Both the position numbers and the translations under genes were made by a program. A stretch of 64,000 bases of DNA from CAZMVY01 sp964617875 (GTDB lineage: Bacteria > Planctomycetota > Phycisphaerae > UBA1845 > PWPN01): contig CAZUAI010000020.1 of assembly GCA_964617875.1 (NCBI GenBank), forward strand, positions 1-64,000. Reading direction: 5' to 3'. The number at the start of each line of letters is the position of its first letter. The stretch's first letter is position 1. Below are positions 60,645 through 64,000 of the stretch, piece after piece. The notes under the pieces were generated by a model, which worked only from the letters and a program-made list of their open reading frames with translations, was not told the origin of the DNA and did not search any database.

Positions 60645-61915
60645 CGCCATTCTGGGTGGCCATCATTCTGATTGCGGCGACGTGCTATATCAGCACGGCG
60701 AACCTCGCCCTGCGGCGCCTGTCGCGGGCCAGAATGGCCGACCTCGCCGAGCGATGGGGGCGGGCGCACCGCGTCAACCGGATTCTCGAGCACCTCGACG
60801 AGCTGACCCTGATGACGTCCACCGTGCGAATGGCCGTCAATCTCGCCATCGTGCTGGTCATCGTCCACATCTTCCGCGACCGGATGGATGCACCGCTGGT
60901 CTACTACGCCTCGATCTTCACCGCCTCGGTGGTGCTCGTGCTGGTCTTCGGCGTGGCGATCCCCAACGGCTGGGCGAAGTACGCGGGCGAACCGCTGCTG
61001 CTGGCGACCCTCCCGCTGCTCTACGTCCTGCGGATCGTCGTCAGTCCGATCGTCGCGTTCCTTCGCCTGTTCGACGGCCTGATCCGGCGGCTCGCCGGCG
61101 TGCCCCTCGTCGATTCCGAAGAGGCCGGCGCCGAACAGATGGAGCAGGAGATCCTGACGGTCGTCTCCGAGGGCGAGGCGCACGGCGCCGTGGACGAGGA
61201 AGAAAAGGAGATGATCGAGTCGGTCATGGAACTCGACGAGATGCAGGTCGGGCAGATCATGACGCCCCGGACCGAGATCGTCTCGCTGCCGACCACGGCC
61301 ACGCTCTTCGAGGCAAAGGACCTCATTGCGAAGGAGGGCCACTCGCGCATCCCCGTCTGCGAGGAGTCGCTCGACAACGTCGTCGGCGTCCTCTACGCGA
61401 AGGACCTGCTCAACTTCGACCGCACGGACGACTTCGATGCGACGCGCGTCATGCGGAAGGTCCCCTTCGTCCCCGAGACCAAGCCGCTGCGGGACCTCCT
61501 CCGCGAGTTCCGCACGAACAAGGTGCACATCGCGATCGTGCTCGACGAGTACGGCGGCACCGCCGGCCTGGTCACCATCGAGGACATCGTCGAGGAACTC
61601 GTCGGCGACATCGCGGACGAGTTCGAGCCGCCGGCGCCGGAAACGATGCGCAAGATCGACGACGACACCGTCGAACTCGATGCCCGCGTCCACGTCAAGG
61701 AGATCAACGACGAACTGGGCGTCTCGCTGCCGGAGGACGAAAGCTACGATACGATCGGCGGGTTCGTCATCAGCACGCTCGGCCGGATCCCCGCCGTCAA
61801 CGAGGAGTTGCAGCACGGCAACGTGCGGATCTGCGTCCTCGACGCCGAACCGCGGCGAGTGAACCGGCTTCGCGTCCAGATCTGCCGCGAGCCGCAGGAA
61901 TCGCCTGGGGCCTGA
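60641..61915 (+). CDS. HlyC/CorC (CNNM-CBS) family membrane protein
   Basis: 424 residues. The CNNM (DUF21) membrane part (~1-155) has about four helices, starting PFWVAIILIAATCYISTANL. Two CBS domains follow (~200-320; MTPRTEIVSLPTTATLFEAK, GHSRIPVCEESLDNVVGVLY and IVLDEYGGTAGLVTIEDIVE). A CorC_HlyC domain (~330-415; YDTIGGFVISTLGRIP) ends it. Members are thought to export magnesium or act at ribosome-linked steps; the 'hemolysin' label is historical. Its ATG overlaps the ybeY stop, so it is coupled in the cdsA-phoH-ybeY operon. Confidence 0.92.
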   Translation: MTPFWVAIILIAATCYISTANLALRRLSRARMADLAERWGRAHRVNRILEHLDELTLMTSTVRMAVNLAIVLVIVHIFRDRMDAPLVYYASIFTASVVLVLVFGVAIPNGWAKYAGEPLLLATLPLLYVLRIVVSPIVAFLRLFDGLIRRLAGVPLVDSEEAGAEQMEQEILTVVSEGEAHGAVDEEEKEMIESVMELDEMQVGQIMTPRTEIVSLPTTATLFEAKDLIAKEGHSRIPVCEESLDNVVGVLYAKDLLNFDRTDDFDATRVMRKVPFVPETKPLRDLLREFRTNKVHIAIVLDEYGGTAGLVTIEDIVEELVGDIADEFEPPAPETMRKIDDDTVELDARVHVKEINDELGVSLPEDESYDTIGGFVISTLGRIPAVNEELQHGNVRICVLDAEPRRVNRLRVQICREPQESPGA

Positions 61916-61944
61916 CCGGTTCGGCGGGCCCCGCCCCGCTTCAC

Positions 61945-62988
61945 TCAGAGGATCAGCATCGCGTCGCCATAGCTGTAGAAGCGATAGCGCCGGGCGATGG
62001 CCTCGTCGTACGCCCGGCGGACGAGGTCGCGCCCGGCAAATGCGTAGATCATCGCCAGCAGCGTGCTGCCGGGCAGGTGGAAGTTCGTGATCATGGCGTC
62101 CACGGCGCGGAAGGCATACGGCGGGTAGATGAAGATGTCGGTCCAGCCGCTCCCGGCGTGGAGCGTGCCGGACGCATCGGCGCAGGTCTCGAGCACGCGG
62201 GCCGCGGTCGTGCCCACCGCCACAATGCGACGGCCGCCGGTCCGGGCCGCGTTGATCGAATCGGCCGCCGCGGCGGGCAGGTCGTACCACTCGGAGTGCA
62301 TTTTGTGCCGGGCGAGATCGTCTGCCGTAATCGGGGTGAACGTTCCCATGCCGACGTGCAGCGTTACGCGGGCAGACTCGACGCCCCTGGCGGCCAGCGA
62401 TGCGAAAACCTCGTCGGTGAAGTGCAGGCCGGCCGTGGGGGCGGCGACCGCTCCCGGACGCCGGGCGTAGATCGTCTGGTAGCGGTCCTGGTCCGTGCGA
62501 TCGGTGTCCGGTCGGGCGTGCGTGCGTCGGATGTACGGCGGCAGCGGGGTGTGGCCGATCTCGCCCAGGATGCGTTCGGCGCTCTCCGGAGGTTCGACGC
62601 GGGCTTCCCACAGCCCCCGCTCGCCGCGGTGGACGAGAGTAACGACAAACCGTCCCTGGCCGAGGTTCAGCGTCTGCCCCTCGCGCAAGCGGCCGTGCCC
62701 CTCGAGCAGGACCTCCCATACGCCCGACCGGACCTCGCGAAGAAAGAGGCCCGGCACACGACCGCCCGTCGCCCGCCGAGCTTCGAATCTGGCCGGAACG
62801 ACGCGGGTTTCGTTGACGACCAGAAGCGCACAAGCGGGCACATATCGGCTGATTTGGTCAAAGGTAGCGTGCTGGATTTCGCCGGTCGCCCTGTCGAGGA
62901 CGAGGAGCCGGCTGGCGTCGCGCCTGTCGGCGGGATGCTGGGCGATCAACTCTGGCGGGAGGTCGTAGCTGAGATCGGTTTTTCTCAT
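61945..62988 (-). CDS. queA: tRNA preQ1 ribosyltransferase-isomerase
   Basis: 347 residues from ATG 62988. It uses S-adenosylmethionine to turn preQ1 in tRNA into epoxyqueuosine. The sequence begins MRKTDLSYDLPPELIAQHP and contains RDASRLLVLDRATGEIQHAT, VVNETRVVPARFEARRA, VAAPTAGLHFTDEV, HVGMGTFTPI and FHLPGSTLLAM. The end IARRYRFYSYGDAMLIL is the standard queA C-terminus. Length is typical. No clear ribosome-binding site precedes the ATG. No tgt or queG lies in the window. Confidence 0.95.
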   Translation of the reverse strand: MRKTDLSYDLPPELIAQHPADRRDASRLLVLDRATGEIQHATFDQISRYVPACALLVVNETRVVPARFEARRATGGRVPGLFLREVRSGVWEVLLEGHGRLREGQTLNLGQGRFVVTLVHRGERGLWEARVEPPESAERILGEIGHTPLPPYIRRTHARPDTDRTDQDRYQTIYARRPGAVAAPTAGLHFTDEVFASLAARGVESARVTLHVGMGTFTPITADDLARHKMHSEWYDLPAAAADSINAARTGGRRIVAVGTTAARVLETCADASGTLHAGSGWTDIFIYPPYAFRAVDAMITNFHLPGSTLLAMIYAFAGRDLVRRAYDEAIARRYRFYSYGDAMLIL

Positions 62989-63457
62989 TTTAACTGTACT
63001 ATGTTGCAGCCCTGTGGCAACATCGGCATCCAGCGGCAACGGAACGCGGGACCAGTTATAACCCGTTACGGGACCAGCTGTTGTACCACGATTATCGCCC
63101 GTTCGCGTTGCTTATCATCAACAACGTCCATATTGCGCATTTGGGTTGCCTGCGGCAAGCGCGATAAAGTCTACGCAGGTAGCCTATTGTGAAACGATGA
63201 CTTAGGACTTCCGCCCCAACTCCTCTGAATTGTCGGACCAACATGGTACGCAATTTGCCCCATTTGCCATATGTCTTGTCCGTCTTCGCGCGTCCGTTCT
63301 CAACTCGGGCGCCATGGTGCTGACCGGAGTTGGAAGGATTTTCGAGGCAGGGGTGTCGATCATGACGGCGTCGATCACGACCTTCGACGCGCATGTGGGT
63401 TGCGCTTTGCGCAGGTTCGGCCATTTCTCGGCGTCGTGAGAGTCTCGGTTTGAGGGG
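62989..63457. other. Intergenic region, less GC-rich, no gene supported
   Basis: 469 bases between two minus-strand genes. Base composition is less GC-rich than the rest. Short open frames occur on both strands but lack coding look or ribosome-binding sites. A remnant of a lost gene is possible. Confidence 0.4.
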
Positions 63458-64000
63458 CTAGTTGCCGTACCGGCGGAGAACCAACGCTGCGTTCTGCCCG
63501 CCACCGAGTGCGTACGCGGTCGTCACGGCCGTGCCCACGTTCGAGCGGAGGGCCTGGCCGCGAACGACATTGATGCCGCATTCGGGATCCACGCGGTCGG
63601 TGTTTCGGGATGCGGGGACCGCGCCGTGCGTCAGGCAGAGCGCCGCAATGCCGACGTCGATGGCCCCGCTTCCGGCACCGTTGTTTCCGATCGCGCCTTT
63701 CGTCGCCAGCACGGGGATGTCGCCTGCCCGGCGGCCGTAGACCTCGTGGATTGCCCGGGCCTCGCCGAGGTCGTGCTCGCGCGTGGCACAGCCGAAGGCG
63801 CCGACGAGATCGACGTCATCGGGACTGATGCCGGCATCGCGGATCGCTTTGCGCATCGCAAGGGCGATCGAAGTGCCGCTGGTGTCCGCCTGCTTCCAGC
63901 TCCTCGGGTTGGCGCTGGCGCCGAAACCGATCACCTCGGCGTAGATCGTTGCGTTGCGGGCCTTCGCGTGTTCCAGTTCCTCGAGGATGAGCAGGCCGCC
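63458..64000 (-). CDS. C-terminal part of a beta-ketoacyl synthase lacking both catalytic histidines
   Basis: About 180 codons; the 5' end lies beyond the window. LLILEELEHAKARNATIYAE is the C-terminal half of a thiolase-fold ketoacyl-ACP synthase. The segment equal to NAHGTSTPLND in KAS II reads GAFGCATREHD, so the first catalytic His is Phe. The segment equal to KSMTGHSLGAAG reads KGAIGNNGAGSG, so the second His is Asn. Together these resemble chain-length factors or other non-condensing partners of KAS pairs. The active-site Cys, which would settle it, lies outside. The end TAYALGGGQNAALVLRRYG is normal for KAS. Confidence 0.78.
   Translation of the reverse strand, partial: GGLLILEELEHAKARNATIYAEVIGFGASANPRSWKQADTSGTSIALAMRKAIRDAGISPDDVDLVGAFGCATREHDLGEARAIHEVYGRRAGDIPVLATKGAIGNNGAGSGAIDVGIAALCLTHGAVPASRNTDRVDPECGINVVRGQALRSNVGTAVTTAYALGGGQNAALVLRRYGN

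Noticed and set aside
63092..63424. Minus-strand frame of about 110 codons, considered as a transposase remnant
   Set aside because: No DDE or helix-turn-helix motif and no terminal inverted repeats were found.
1..64000. tRNA or rRNA genes
   Set aside because: No cloverleaf with a T-loop GGTTCRA block or rRNA-like stretch was recognised on reading; a covariance search could not be run.

Overview
The window is a GC-rich bacterial chromosome segment, most likely from a planctomycete (Phycisphaerae-like; inferred from protein types, since no rRNA or tRNA gene is present). Pointers are the ECF sigma factor overlapping a Ser/Thr kinase with a tetratricopeptide tail, a PEP-CTERM protein with its IPEP/RRR tail, C-terminal dockerin-like repeats reading DFAAFQNCFNGPNNP, calcium-binding DxDGDG lipoproteins, a Tat-exported Gfo/Idh/MocA oxidoreductase, a zinc-ribbon membrane protein with a YNLRGL..RCPECG motif, and a KaiC-like/PEP-synthase-like fusion. 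Coding density is high and most genes lie in short operons. There is no phage, IS element or CRISPR array.

Layout. 1-2866: start of a secreted family 38 glycosidase. 3100-6533: HTH protein, PAS histidine kinase and REC-GGDEF diguanylate cyclase. 6630-11496 (minus): histidine kinase, response regulator and uvrC. 11730-16528: ECF sigma factor, Ser/Thr kinase and an unknown protein. 16735-17949: Gfo/Idh/MocA oxidoreductase. 18329-21624: cell-shape operon (coiled-coil protein, tiny membrane protein, mreB, mreC). 21792-30742: pyrF, a cysteine-rich secreted protein, DUF72, a sugar isomerase-like protein, an M42-like peptidase and a stand-alone AICAR transformylase. 30904-34168 (minus): a leuC-type dehydratase, a nitroreductase and an isopropylmalate/tartrate dehydrogenase-family enzyme. 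34518-43419: membrane proteins, rnhA, an ESCRT-III-like protein, a GAF-PP2C phosphatase, PBP2 and a mannose-1-phosphate guanylyltransferase. 43756-49423: two calcium-repeat lipoproteins, the first with features of the anthrax protective-antigen family. 49637-55295: KaiC/PPDK fusion, PEP-CTERM protein, MIT-AAA ATPase and a small unknown protein. 55578-61915: cdsA, phoH, 7TM-HD, ybeY and CorC-type operon. 61945-64000: queA and the end of a degenerate ketoacyl synthase.

The most interesting observation is a candidate eukaryote-like ESCRT pair. A 201-residue Snf7-type protein (37737-38342) shares the heptamer TKAMGTM with CHMP2/Vps2 as I recall that sequence, and ends in a MIM1-like leucine motif. 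A separate AAA ATPase (53706-54818) has an N-terminal MIT-like three-helix region, a KWVGE pore loop and a Vps4-type C-terminal helix. Second is a 1494-residue lipoprotein whose calcium loops and Ser/Thr-alternating beta region resemble the pore-forming part of anthrax protective antigen. Other points are a ketoacyl synthase lacking both catalytic histidines, a UvrC without its helix-hairpin-helix end, and a structured 79-nt leader before a secreted protein gene.
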